Assembly (NCBI GenBank): GCA_963820095.1
Contig: CAWFZA010000018.1
Span: 1 to 64,000 of the forward strand
Source: Roseiarcus sp963820095
Lineage (GTDB): Bacteria > Pseudomonadota > Alphaproteobacteria > Rhizobiales > Beijerinckiaceae
Direction: 5' to 3'
DNA: 64,000 nt
The translations under genes were made by a program, and so were the position numbers. This document shows positions 53,481 through 62,100 of this stretch, piece by piece. The notes under the pieces are model-generated. The model had not been told where the DNA came from. It saw nothing but the letters and a program-made list of their open reading frames with translations, and did no database searches. How positions within the stretch are numbered: position 1 is the first letter of the stretch; each line of letters opens with the position of its first letter.

Positions 53481-54767
53481 ATGGCCCAGAGATCAGGAAG
53501 CGCCGACCTGCCGCTGCATGGCGGCCGCGTGCCCCCGTGGCTGGCGGGCCGCATGACCCGGCTCGGCGCCGTCATCAGCGAGGCGATCGTCCATCATTAC
53601 GGCCGTGACGAGTTGCTGCGTCGCCTTGCGCATCCGTTCTGGTTCCAGTCGTTCGGCGCGGTCATGGGCATGGACTGGCACTCGTCGGGCATCACCACGA
53701 GCGTCATCGGCGCGCTGAAGCGCGGCCTCGAGCCGCTGTCGGGCGAACTGGGCGTGCATGTCTGCGGCGGCCGCGGCAAGCAGTCGCGCAAGACGCCGTT
53801 CGAGCTCGCCGCGATCGGCGAGCGGGTCGGCGTCGACGGCTCCGCCCTCGCCGACGTCAGCCGGCTGGTGGCGAAGGTCGACAGCGCCGCCGTCCAGGAC
53901 GGTTTTGACCTCTACCTGCATGGCTTCATCGTCACCGACGAGGGCAAATGGACAGTCGTCCAGCAGGGCATGAACGATGCGAGCCGCACGGCTCGCCGCT
54001 ACCATTGGCTGTCCGAGGGTCTCAAGAGTTTCGTCGAGGAGCCGCACACGGGAATCGACGGAATCCATCAAGGCGAAATCGTCAACCTGACCGATCGCCG
54101 CGCCGACGTTTCGCGCAGGACGCAGCTTAAGCTCTTGTCTTCCCTCGGTCCCGACGGGCTCACGCGCGAGGTCGCCGCGATCGAAGCAAAACCTCGGAAG
54201 CCCCTGCCCGATCCCATCCAGCTCCCCCTGCCCCATCTCGTCATGCCGGCTCATCACGACGTGCGCGCGAGCGATGTGCTTGAGCCGCGCCTCCATGCGA
54301 GCTTCACCGCGGCGGCAAACCGTGGACCGGCCGACTTCGCCGAACTGCTTCTCGTTCCCGGCGTGGGCGCGCGCACGGTGCGGGCGCTGGCCATGGTGGC
54401 GGAAGTCGTGCACGGGGCGCCCTATCGGTTCACCGACCCGGCGCGCTTTTCCTTCGCCCACGGCGGCAAGGACCGCCACCCGTTCCCGGTCCCGCTCAAG
54501 GTCTATGACGAGACGATCGCGGTCATGAAGTCGGCGGTGCGGAAGGCGAAACTCGGTGAGGACGACCGGCTCGCCGCGCTCAAGCGCCTCGACGACGAGG
54601 CCCGCCGGGTTGAACGGCGCGCCGCCGGGGCCTCAGTGCCGGACGTGATCGCCGAAGAGCGGCGCCTCTCGCATGGCCTCGGCGGCCGCAGCGTCTTCGG
54701 CTGGGAGCCGGCGCCGGACGCGCTCGATAACGAAGCTAACCCGCGGGCAGCGTTCAATCGCGGCTAA
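53481..54767 (+). CDS. DUF763 domain protein
   Basis: 428 residues, the whole family length. Motifs GSADLPLHGGRVPPWLAGRM, HPFWFQSFGAVMGMDWHSSG, HVCGGRGKQSRKTPFELAAI, GFDLYLHGFIVTDEGKWTVV, QQGMNDASRTARRYHWLSEG and LLLVPGVGARTVRALAMVAE, an HhH-like element near the C-terminus. DUF763 proteins are widespread in archaea and some bacteria; the biochemical role is unknown, and the HhH-like element and conserved basic residues hint at nucleic-acid binding. ATG 53481 has a plausible AGGAC site. Monocistronic. Confidence 0.93.
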   Translation: MAQRSGSADLPLHGGRVPPWLAGRMTRLGAVISEAIVHHYGRDELLRRLAHPFWFQSFGAVMGMDWHSSGITTSVIGALKRGLEPLSGELGVHVCGGRGKQSRKTPFELAAIGERVGVDGSALADVSRLVAKVDSAAVQDGFDLYLHGFIVTDEGKWTVVQQGMNDASRTARRYHWLSEGLKSFVEEPHTGIDGIHQGEIVNLTDRRADVSRRTQLKLLSSLGPDGLTREVAAIEAKPRKPLPDPIQLPLPHLVMPAHHDVRASDVLEPRLHASFTAAANRGPADFAELLLVPGVGARTVRALAMVAEVVHGAPYRFTDPARFSFAHGGKDRHPFPVPLKVYDETIAVMKSAVRKAKLGEDDRLAALKRLDDEARRVERRAAGASVPDVIAEERRLSHGLGGRSVFGWEPAPDALDNEANPRAAFNRG

Positions 54768-54861
54768 ATGCGACTGAATTACCCGGTTTTCGGCGTACGA
54801 AAGTCGGCAACGTCTTCGAAAGGCCGGCGCCTGCCTTCCTGCCCCGGACAGCGGGTGAGCC

Positions 54862-55474
54862 TTATCGGGGTGATGGCGGGGCGCCTGACGGGTCGACGGG
54901 AGCCGGCTGGCCGGTCCCTGTTCCAGTCTCAGGGGTTTTAGCCCGAGCTTTCAAGCCGGTCACAGTCACCTTGTCCGAGGGGCGGCAGAGGTTGATTAGG
55001 GCTTGCCCCTTATAAGCGCCGGATGGATCGTAAGCGGCGCGGCGAACCCAGCAGTTGGTGGGAAAGATCATGGGCGGAATGTCTGCGCCTACGGGATTGG
55101 GGACATAGCCGCCGCTAAGGCCGTTGCTGAGTCTGACGCCATAGCTATAGCTATTGCCATAGTCAGAGCTATTGCCATTGCGATAGTCAGAGCCATTGCC
55201 ATTGTCGCTGCCAGAGCCGTTAGCCATTGCCATAGCCGTAATCGTAGCCCCCGGTGTCGAAACCGAAGCCGCAATTGTAACCGCAACCGTAATCGCCAAA
55301 GAAGGCAACGAAACCATGGGCGCGACGACCCCTGCGGTGGAAAGGGGAAACGCCGCCGCCATGAAAGCTCCCGCGATGAAAGCCGCCGCTGTGAAAGCCG
55401 CCGCCAGAGCGGCTTTCCGCGTAAGCGGGAGCGGCGAGTAGGATCATCAGCAATGCGAGACGAGAGCGTAACAT
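54862..55474 (-). CDS. Secreted Gly/His/Tyr-Asn-rich low-complexity protein, frameshift in repeat
   Basis: Signal peptide MLRSRLALLMILLAAPAYAE, then a Gly/Ser/His-rich stretch (SGGGFHSGGFHRGSFHGGG), GYDYGYGNG, and after a frame change near 55230 a repetitive Asn/Gly/Tyr stretch (NGSDYRNGNSSDYGNSYSYG). The C-terminus is normal: PPMIFPTNCWVRRAAYDPSG, KGQALINLCRPSD. The DNA of the repeat (about 55135-55245) consists of near-tandem GCCATTGCCATAG-type units, a slippage-prone region. So the shift may be a phase-variable length change, a polymerase slip, or a base-calling error. Function unknown, possibly cell surface. Confidence 0.65.
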
Positions 55475-55612
55475 TTAATTGAGGTCATCGCTTCTGCGAG
55501 TGGGAAAAGCACCGCGCAGGATCATTTGTTCCATCCTATCGATGGTTGGAGCGCCTACGGCCCGATCCTGGCGGACCGATACGATCGCGCTGTTCCCCCA
55601 ACGCGCCGCCGG

Positions 55613-56183
55613 TCAAGTCGGCGGCATCTGCGACGGGGCGACCCACTTTTTCTGAAGCAGCCGGCGGACCATCGGCTCGAAGGTCGATAGCGGCTCGTTC
55701 TTGTAGTCGGGGTCGAAGGAGATCTCGTCGTATTTGGCGCAGAACTCGACCGTCTGCTCATATGCCGGATCGGACTTTGTAGAGGTCGCGCGCGTTGGGA
55801 TCGAGGCCCATGTGCCGGGCGTAGAAATAGGTCTGGAACAGGCCATGCTGCACCAGCATCCAGTGATTATCACGGCTGATGAAGGGCCGCAGGATCGAAG
55901 CGACAACTTCGCCGTGGTTGAACGGGCCAAGCGGCTCGCAGACGTCGTGCAGCAGCGCCACCGCGACGTATTCGTCGTCCTTGTTGTCGCGCAACGCGCG
56001 CGTGGCGGCCTGCAGGCAGTGATCGTAGCGCGTGATGTTGTAGGCTGTGTCCTGCTTCAGGTCGCCCAGCATCGCAAACAGCCGGTCGGGTACGGCGCGC
56101 AGGGTCTCTTCATGCACATGCCGCAGGACAGCGAAGTCCTCGTCCGTGCCCTCATCCATTCGCCTGTAATGCATCTTTTCCAT
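55613..56183 (-). CDS. HD-domain hydrolase, one indel
   Basis: ATG 56183, about 190 residues when joined. HD motif in YVAVALLHDVCEPLGPFNHG, with RYDHCLQAATRALRDNKDD before it and SRDNHWMLVQHGLFQTYFYA (further His ligands) after. An extra A at 55776-55778 breaks NARDLYKSDPAYEQT; the rest continues FCAKYDEISFDPDY to a stop at 55613. Oxygenase-type HD proteins share this pattern, but the substrate is unknown. About 760 bases upstream hold no gene apart from repeats. Confidence 0.8.
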
Positions 56184-56650
56184 GCAAATACCCCTCTATT
56201 GCGGAACCGACGGATATCGGGCGAACGTAAGTGCGTTTATTCCGGCATAGGCTGCCCATGAGTAGCATGACATCGCCGGCGCCGTTAGCCGCGGATGCGC
56301 GTTTGGGCCGCCGCGCAATCCCGCCTTGCGTTCCCCGAGAGCCGGCGCCGGAAGCGTTTCCGGTCGAACGGAAGGGGAAACCCGCGTTGAATCGTGGATA
56401 AAGATCCCTGTTTTTTGGCCTTGCCATCGCCGCTTGGGACAGGTCGCTCCGCCTCCTGGCGACCCGCCCACAAACAATCTCTTCCGGTAAGCAGAAATTC
56501 ATGCTACAGCTCTTTCTTCGGCATTGCGAGCGCTGCGGATGCCCGGCGTGGAATGGAGCAAAAAGGGATACAACCGAGTCGGGCGCGGTGTCGCGGGCGA
56601 ATTTTTATTTCAATCGGCCGTAACCCGTTGAAAAGTCCCGATTCGAAGAA

Positions 56651-56731
56651 ATAAACGTCAGTAAAAGGAAACAAATTTATTACCGTTTACTGACGTTTAT
56701 AGCGCGTTTATGCGCGTTTAATAGGCGTTTG
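56651..56731. repeat. 15-bp perfect inverted repeat and five phased CGTTT(A/G) boxes
   Basis: ATAAACGTCAGTAAA (56651-56665) and TTTACTGACGTTTAT (56686-56700) are exact reverse complements with a 20-base spacer. CGTTTA starts at 56684, 56694, 56705 and 56715, and CGTTTG at 56726, giving steps of 10, 11, 10 and 11 bases, one helical turn each. The segment is AT-rich in a GC-rich context. No gene is present between 56184 and 56971. Function unknown. Confidence 0.7.
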
Positions 56732-56757
56732 CTTGCGCGGGATTTCGCGCTCATCGG

Positions 56758-56894
56758 CGTCATCGCGAGGAGGCGTAGGGCGTCGAGAGACGCCCGTCAT
56801 TCCGGACGGGCTATTGCGACGTGGCGATCCAGGGCGTCCTGCGCTCTACGACTCCTGGATCGCCGCGTTGGCCTTCGGCCTCCTCGCGATGACG
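56758..56894. repeat. Long palindromic (REP/RIME-like) intergenic element
   Basis: CGTCATCGCGAGGAGGC (56758-56774) and GCCTCCTCGCGATGACG (56878-56894) are perfect 17-bp inverted arms; inside them GGCGATCCAGG pairs with CTCCTGGATCGCC, giving a long hairpin. Intergenic palindromes of this kind (CGTCATCGCGAGG) are repeated across many alphaproteobacterial genomes. A short frame reading FGLLAMTV crosses it and is not a gene. Confidence 0.7.
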
Positions 56895-56971
56895 GTCCGG
56901 CGCAGCAGCGGTTAACGCCATTTCTTGCGTCGGGGCGCCGGCAGGCCTATCTAGTATTCAGGAGTTGCCCC

Positions 56972-57538
56972 ATGTTCATCCAGACCGAAGTCACGCCCAA
57001 TCCCGCGACGCTCAAGTTCCTCCCCGGTCGGCCGGTGATGGACGAGGGCACGTTCGAGGCGCGCGACGAAGCTCAGGCCGAGCGCTCGCCGCTCGCTAAG
57101 GCGCTGATGCAGCTGCCGGGCGTGGGCGGCGTGTTCTTCGCCAACGACTTCATCTCCGTGACCAAGAACGATGGGGGCGAGTGGCAGCATTTGAGGCCCG
57201 CGGTGCTCGGCGTGGTGACCGAGTTCTATCTGTCCGGCGCGCCGCTGATCGAAACGGGCGGCGCCGACGCGATCACGACCGGCGAGTTCTTCGATCCCAA
57301 GGACGAGGAGCAGGTCGAGGCGATCAAGGAACTGATCGAGACGCGCGTCCGCCCGGCGGTGGCCGGCGACGGCGGCGACATCATCTTCAAGGGCTACCGC
57401 GAGGGGATCGTCTATCTCAAGATGAAGGGCGCCTGCTCCGGCTGCCCCTCCTCCACAGCGACGCTGAGAAACGGAATCGAGAACCTTTTCAAGCACTTCC
57501 TGCCGGAAGTTAAGGCAGTGGAGGCGTTCGAGGGCTAA
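56972..57538 (+). CDS. NifU-family Fe-S scaffold protein (Nfu type)
   Basis: 188 residues. ATG 56972 with GGAG 7 bases upstream. N-terminal Nfu domain (MFIQTEVTPNPATLKFLPGR; FFANDFISVTKNDGGEWQHL) and C-terminal NifU domain with the cluster-binding CxxC: VYLKMKGACSGCPSSTATLR. Bridges Fe-S cluster delivery to target proteins in the cytoplasm. Intact. Followed 30 bases later by an ICMT-like membrane protein gene. Confidence 0.93.
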   Translation: MFIQTEVTPNPATLKFLPGRPVMDEGTFEARDEAQAERSPLAKALMQLPGVGGVFFANDFISVTKNDGGEWQHLRPAVLGVVTEFYLSGAPLIETGGADAITTGEFFDPKDEEQVEAIKELIETRVRPAVAGDGGDIIFKGYREGIVYLKMKGACSGCPSSTATLRNGIENLFKHFLPEVKAVEAFEG

Positions 57539-57568
57539 ACGCCCGCGACCTTCTTCGGACGCGCGCCA

Positions 57569-58144
57569 ATGCTCACCCATTGGTTCTTTGTGTCGCTCTT
57601 CGTTTTGATGTGGGGCGGCTGGCTCGCCATCTGGAACGTCATGGCCTACAGGGCGAAAGCGGTGGCTCAATCGGAGAGCCCCGCCTCGCGGCTGACGCAT
57701 ATCGTCCCCCTGCTTCTCGCGGCCTACCTTCTGGTCGCGCATGTCCCCGTGCCGCTGCTCAACGAGCGGTTTGTCCCGCTTGCGCTTTGGTCCGCTGTGC
57801 TCGGCGCGGCGCTGACCTTCGCCGGCCTCGCCTTCGCCATCTGGGCCCGCTTCGTCATCGCCGGCAACTGGAGCAGCTATGTCGAGGTCAAGCAGGATCA
57901 TGAGCTGATCGTCGCGGGACCCTACCGTTGGGTCCGCCATCCGATCTATACCGGCCTTCTTCTGGCCTTCGCAGGCTCGGCCTTGGCGGTCGGCGAGTGG
58001 CGCGGCGTGCTCGCCGTCGCGATCGTCGCCGCCTCGTTCTGGCGCAAGCTGAGGCTCGAGGAGACCGTCATGCGCCGCCAGTTCGGCGAGGCCTACGCCC
58101 GTTACGCCGAGCGCGTGCCGGCGCTGATCCCGTTCGTCGGCTGA
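57569..58144 (+). CDS. Isoprenylcysteine carboxyl methyltransferase (ICMT)-like membrane protein
   Basis: 191 residues, ATG 57569. Four or five hydrophobic segments. The C-terminal SAM-binding portion HELIVAGPYRWVRHPIYTGL is the signature of this family, then LRLEETVMRRQFGEAYARYA. Bacterial members methylate small or unknown substrates. Intact; probably cotranscribed with the Nfu-type gene. Confidence 0.9.
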   Translation: MLTHWFFVSLFVLMWGGWLAIWNVMAYRAKAVAQSESPASRLTHIVPLLLAAYLLVAHVPVPLLNERFVPLALWSAVLGAALTFAGLAFAIWARFVIAGNWSSYVEVKQDHELIVAGPYRWVRHPIYTGLLLAFAGSALAVGEWRGVLAVAIVAASFWRKLRLEETVMRRQFGEAYARYAERVPALIPFVG

Positions 58145-58262
58145 TTCTCACGGACGGGGCGGCTCGGCTTCCGATCAACTTCCTCGCGGCGTCGCTCGCT
58201 CAACTTGACGGGCGCGGCTGAGCATCGGAAAAGACGGCTCCCTTGGACGTCCGGGAGCCACG

Positions 58263-58865
58263 ATGCAGCGCGTCACGCTGATCGACAACTATGACAGCTT
58301 CACCTTCAACCTCGTCCACTACATTGGCGAGTTGGGCATGGACGTCTCCGTGTGGCGCAACGACGAGATCACGGTCGCGGATGCGCTCGCTGACAAGCCG
58401 GACGCTATCGTTCTCTCGCCTGGCCCTTGCACACCCAACGAAGCGGGCGTTTGTCTCGATCTCGTTCGGGCGGCTAGCGAGACGACGCCGATGCTCGGGG
58501 TCTGCCTTGGCCATCAAGCGATCGGGCAGGCGTTTGGCGGCGATGTCGTGCGCGCGCCAACGCCGATGCATGGCAAGGTGTCTCGCATTTCGCACAACGC
58601 GCGCGGCATCTTCCACGGTCTGAACGGCCCCTTTTCTGCAACCCGCTATCACTCACTCGTCATCGATCGATCGAGCGCGCCGGCCGAGCTTGAGGTGAGC
58701 GCGGAGAGCGACGATGGGCTCGTCATGGGGATTGAGCACCTTGATCGTCCGACCTATGGGGTGCAATTTCATCCGGAGAGCATCGCCAGCGAGCATGGCC
58801 GGAAGATTCTGCGCAATTTCCTGGATCTCGCCCAAGCCTTTCATCAGCGCCAGCAGACATTCTGA
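58263..58865 (+). CDS. trpG: Anthranilate synthase component II (glutamine amidotransferase)
   Basis: 200 residues. VTLIDNYDSFTFNLVHYIGE at the start, catalytic Cys in TPMLGVCLGHQAIGQAFGG and the His-Glu pair in YGVQFHPESIASEHG. Supplies ammonia to TrpE for anthranilate. ATG 58263 is close to a fair AGCC-type leader; the neighbouring TrpD gene starts 20 bases after its stop. First of three trp genes here; trpE is not in the window. Confidence 0.95.
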   Translation: MQRVTLIDNYDSFTFNLVHYIGELGMDVSVWRNDEITVADALADKPDAIVLSPGPCTPNEAGVCLDLVRAASETTPMLGVCLGHQAIGQAFGGDVVRAPTPMHGKVSRISHNARGIFHGLNGPFSATRYHSLVIDRSSAPAELEVSAESDDGLVMGIEHLDRPTYGVQFHPESIASEHGRKILRNFLDLAQAFHQRQQTF

Positions 58866-58885
58866 CGAGAACGCGAAATGGGGAC

Positions 58886-59899
58886 ATGGAATCCTTCAAG
58901 CCTCTGATCGCCAAGGTCGCCGCGGGGGCGACGCTAACGCAGAGCGAGGCGGAAAGCGCTTTCGATTCGATGCTTTCGGGCGAAGTCACGCCGTCGCAAA
59001 TGGGCGGGTTCCTCATGGCGCTGAGGGTCCGCGGGGAGACGGTCGCGGAGATCACCGGCGCCGTCTCGGCCATGCGCGCGAAGATGCTCAGCGTGAAAGC
59101 GCCGCCGGACGCGATCGACATCGTCGGCACCGGCGGCGACGGCTCGGGCTCGCTCAATGTGTCGACGCTGGCCGCGATCATTACCGCGGCCAGCGGGGTC
59201 ACCGTGGCGAAGCACGGCAATCGCGCTGCATCGTCGCGTTCGGGCGCCGCCGACACGCTCGCGGCCCTCGGCGTCAAGATCGGACTCTCGCCCGACGGCA
59301 TTGAGCGCTGTCTCGGCGAAGCGGGCATCGCGTTCATGATGGCGCCGACGCACCACGCCTCGATGCGCAACGTCGGCCCAACCCGGACCGAACTCGGAAC
59401 GCGCACCTTATTCAATCTTCTCGGGCCCCTCTCCAACCCGGCCGGCGTCAAGCGCCAGCTCGTCGGGGTTTTCTCCGCCGCCTGGCTCGAACCCATGGCG
59501 GAAGTCCTCCGCAATTTCGGCTCGGAACGCGTCTGGGTGACGCACGGGCTCGACGGTCTCGACGAGATCACCACCACGGGGCCGACCAAGGTTGTCGAGC
59601 TCAAAGGCGGCGCGCTGCACGCCTTCGAGCTGACGCCGGAATCAGCCGGCCTTTCCCGGGCGAGGCCGGCGACGCTCAAGGGCGGCGATCCGGCCTACAA
59701 TGCGAAGGCAATCGCCGATGTTCTCGACGGCGCCGAGAACGCTTATCGCGACATCGGGCTCATGACCACGGGCGCGGCGCTTGTGATCGCCGGCAAAGCC
59801 GGATCCATTAAGGAGGGAGTGGCCATTGGCGATGCGGCCCTCCGCTCCGGCGCCGCCCGCCGCACGCTCGATCGATTGATCGCGGCGTCAAACGCCTGA
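58886..59899 (+). CDS. trpD: Anthranilate phosphoribosyltransferase
   Basis: 337 residues. Ligand sites: IVGTGGDGSGSLNVSTLAAI (PRPP loop), KHGNRAASSRSGAADTLAAL (KHGNRA), GIAFMMAPTHHASMRNVGPT and RTLFNLLGPLSNPAGVKRQL, and VWVTHGLDGLDEITTTGPTK. Transfers anthranilate to PRPP. Follows trpG by 20 bases and precedes trpC by 14. Intact. Confidence 0.97.
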   Translation: MESFKPLIAKVAAGATLTQSEAESAFDSMLSGEVTPSQMGGFLMALRVRGETVAEITGAVSAMRAKMLSVKAPPDAIDIVGTGGDGSGSLNVSTLAAIITAASGVTVAKHGNRAASSRSGAADTLAALGVKIGLSPDGIERCLGEAGIAFMMAPTHHASMRNVGPTRTELGTRTLFNLLGPLSNPAGVKRQLVGVFSAAWLEPMAEVLRNFGSERVWVTHGLDGLDEITTTGPTKVVELKGGALHAFELTPESAGLSRARPATLKGGDPAYNAKAIADVLDGAENAYRDIGLMTTGAALVIAGKAGSIKEGVAIGDAALRSGAARRTLDRLIAASNA

Positions 59900-59913
59900 C
59901 GGTCGGAACGCCG

Positions 59914-60708
59914 ATGACCGACATCCTTAAAAAGATCGAAAGCTACAAGCGCCGCGAGATCGCCGAGGCAAAGGTCAGGGTGCCGCGCGCGACTTTGGAG
60001 CGCGAGATCGATGGCCAATCACCCCCGCGCGGCTTCATCAAGGCGCTGCAGCGGGCGATCGAAGAGGGGCGGTTCGGCCTTATCGCGGAGATCAAGAAGG
60101 CGAGTCCTTCGAAGGGGCTCATACGCGAGGATTTCGAGCCGGCAGCTCTCGCCAAGGCCTATCAGGCCGGCGGCGCGGCCTGTCTCTCCGTGTTGACCGA
60201 CGGGCCCTCCTTTCAGGGGGCGCCCGAGCATCTGGTGAAAGCGCGCAAGGCGACGACGCTCCCCATATTGCGGAAAGACTTCCTTTTTGACGCCTACCAG
60301 GTGTTGGAGGCCCGCGCCTGGGGCGCCGACTGCATCCTCATCATCATGGCGGCCGTTGATGACGAAATCGCCAAGACGCTAAACAAGGCCGCGCACGATC
60401 TGGGCCTCGACGTTCTTATCGAGACCCATGACGAGAGCGAGCTCAAACGTGCGCTTTCGCTCGAGGGCCGGCTGATCGGCGTCAACAATCGGAACCTGCG
60501 CACGTTCGAAACGTCGCTCGAGGTGTGCGAAAAACTCCTGCCCCTGATCCCGCAGGGGAAGATCGTGGTCGCTGAAAGCGGCATCTCGGACCACGCGGAC
60601 TGCAAGCGGCTCGCCAAAGCGGGTGTGGAAGCTTTCCTGGTCGGCGAGGCGCTGATGCGCCACAAGGATGTCGCCGCGGCGACGCGCACGCTGCTGACCG
60701 GAATGTAG
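59914..60708 (+). CDS. trpC: Indole-3-glycerol phosphate synthase
   Basis: 264 residues. LIAEIKKASPSKGLIREDFE (catalytic Lys/phosphate loop), LPILRKDFLFDAYQVLEARA, LIGVNNRNLRTFETSLEVCE and VAESGISDHADCKRLAKAGV. Converts carboxyphenylaminodeoxyribulose phosphate to indole glycerol phosphate. Start ATG 59934 or 59914; the latter (MTDILKKIESYKRREIAEAK) is the family start. Intact. The convergent small gene follows. Confidence 0.97.
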   Translation: MTDILKKIESYKRREIAEAKVRVPRATLEREIDGQSPPRGFIKALQRAIEEGRFGLIAEIKKASPSKGLIREDFEPAALAKAYQAGGAACLSVLTDGPSFQGAPEHLVKARKATTLPILRKDFLFDAYQVLEARAWGADCILIIMAAVDDEIAKTLNKAAHDLGLDVLIETHDESELKRALSLEGRLIGVNNRNLRTFETSLEVCEKLLPLIPQGKIVVAESGISDHADCKRLAKAGVEAFLVGEALMRHKDVAAATRTLLTGM

Positions 60709-60749
60709 AAGCGGGGTCGCGCCTCGGTTCGCCGAGCGGCTTTTCGCCT

Positions 60750-60986
60750 TCAGGTCCGATCTGCGTAGGGGGGGACATCGACCAATGTTCCAACCAGCCG
60801 CAACAGAGCCTGCTGCTCGGGCCCCGAGCCTTCTCTCAGGAAGGCGCCGACTTCAATGTGCGACAAACGGCCGCCGGAAGGCGCGTTGGGCTGATGGATA
60901 ATGAAGGCGTGTCCGTTTGCCGGCTCCCGACCCAGGAACCAGGTATCGCCGTTTGGGCTGCGATACAGCTCTCGACGATCTGGCAT
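60750..60986 (-). CDS. Small conserved-looking protein (78 aa)
   Basis: The start MPDRRELYRSPNGDTWFLGR (60986) is chosen because GGGGGAG precedes it by 7 bases; frames continue upstream without such a site. It contains HAFIIHQPNAPSGGRLSHIE and VGAFLREGSGPEQQALLRLV, giving a compact alpha/beta protein of the kind common and uncharacterised in Rhizobiales. Convergent with trpC. Function unknown. Confidence 0.65.
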   Translation of the reverse strand: MPDRRELYRSPNGDTWFLGREPANGHAFIIHQPNAPSGGRLSHIEVGAFLREGSGPEQQALLRLVGTLVDVPPYADRT

Positions 60987-61217
60987 ACAGCGCTCCCCCA
61001 TGCTTTGTCCCTTGGCATAGCATGAGTTAGCGATACTTCGCGACGTCGCCTCACGATCTCTCGAATTTTCCACCGGGGCGATCAAGACGCCCCTCCTCGG
61101 CTCCCTCTTCCGGCGGCGCTCTGGACTCTCCGACGCGCCCGCTGCGCCGGTGAGAGAGCGTTCTATTTTCGGGCAATTTTTCCTATTGCCGAAGATGCCG
61201 GTTCAGGGTCGCGGCGC

Positions 61218-61481
61218 TTAGGCGTGGGCGATCCAACCGCGCCACACAAGGCCCGTATAGAACAAATGGACGTTTCGGAAGCCGCCGCCCCGCAGGACCG
61301 CCTCATCGTGCTCGGGACTCAGGATACTCAGGTTCGCCGCCACCGCCGCCCGAGCCTTTTGAACCTGATTGGGGTCGACCCCGGATGCAGTGGGGTAAGC
61401 GGCATAGCGGTCGACGACTGCATCGGGATCGGAAAAGTGCTTCTGCAACGGGTCTTCGCGAGCGCCGCCTTCAGTGGGCAT
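61218..61481 (-). pseudogene. SAM-dependent methyltransferase with internal in-frame deletion
   Basis: An 87-residue frame joins a typical N-terminus (MPTEGGAREDPLQKHFSDPD) directly to a typical C-terminus (VDRYAAYPTASGVDPNQVQK; LRGGGFRNVHLFYTGLVWRG). In relatives these ends flank about 140 residues including the SAM-binding motif, which is absent here. The repeat VDRYA/AVxRYA around the join suggests recombination between short direct repeats. The start overlaps the Rrf2 gene end, so it was the second gene of a regulator-enzyme pair. It cannot bind SAM as it stands. Confidence 0.6.
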
Positions 61482-61914
61482 GAGATCCTCCAGGCGCACT
61501 CGGCGCGCGCTGCGCCAGGCGATGATGAAATTCGGCGCTGAGCTCGCCCAGCGTGACTTCGGCGAACGCCGCAAGGAGAAGCGCTTCGGCCTTACGCAAG
61601 CTGTTATCGAGCGCAGCGTTGACCGCCTGCTCGACCAGGCAGTTCGGCGCCTCGCTCCGGTTGCCGATCGCGAAAAGCGGCGGCGAGCCGACACCTTCGT
61701 AGATGCCGCGTAATGTGACGGCCGTGAGGTCTGCCGCGATTGTCCAGCCGCCTCCGTGTCCCTTCTCCGAACGCACATAGCCTCGCTCGCGCAAGCCTGC
61801 CATAACGCGACGGACCACGACGGCGTTAGTCTGCATGATCTCTGCAAGCGCCTCCGACGTTACCGGACCTCGATATTCGATCATGTGCAGGAGGATGTGG
61901 AGCGCACCGGACAA
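61471..61914 (-). CDS. Rrf2-family transcriptional regulator
   Basis: 147 residues from TTG 61914, reading LSGALHILLHMIEYRGPVTS, EALAEIMQTNAVVVRRVMAG, YVRSEKGHGGGWTIAADLT and LFAIGNRSEAPNCLVEQAVN with one Cys, unlike the three-Cys Fe-S members. Helix-turn-helix at residues 20-60. Relatives begin MRNDSRL immediately upstream, but here that part is in a different frame (ATG at about 61943), so the true start may be longer. Divergent from parE. Likely controls the following methyltransferase gene and itself. Confidence 0.8.
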   Translation of the reverse strand: MSGALHILLHMIEYRGPVTSEALAEIMQTNAVVVRRVMAGLRERGYVRSEKGHGGGWTIAADLTAVTLRGIYEGVGSPPLFAIGNRSEAPNCLVEQAVNAALDNSLRKAEALLLAAFAEVTLGELSAEFHHRLAQRAPSAPGGSHAH

Positions 61915-62100
61915 GCGACTGTTTCGAACTCATGCAACTTAGATTGTTGCGTATCGAGACGCCAGTCAATCTTCAGGTTCGGAGCTTTCGCTGCCGGAGA
62001 GGAGAGCCCGATAGCCTGCGATAGGTAAGTTCTCTTTTTGTTCTGACGCCGCCTGTGCTAGTTTGCGCGAGGACCAATTCGTCATCCCCATGAAAGCCAA

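Noticed and set aside
56684..56731. CRISPR array
   Set aside because: The units are 6 bases at 10-11 base steps, far too short for repeats and spacers, and there are no cas genes.
56733..56915. Short protein containing FGLLAMTV
   Set aside because: It reads through a palindromic intergenic repeat; this peptide pattern is a common artefact of such repeats.
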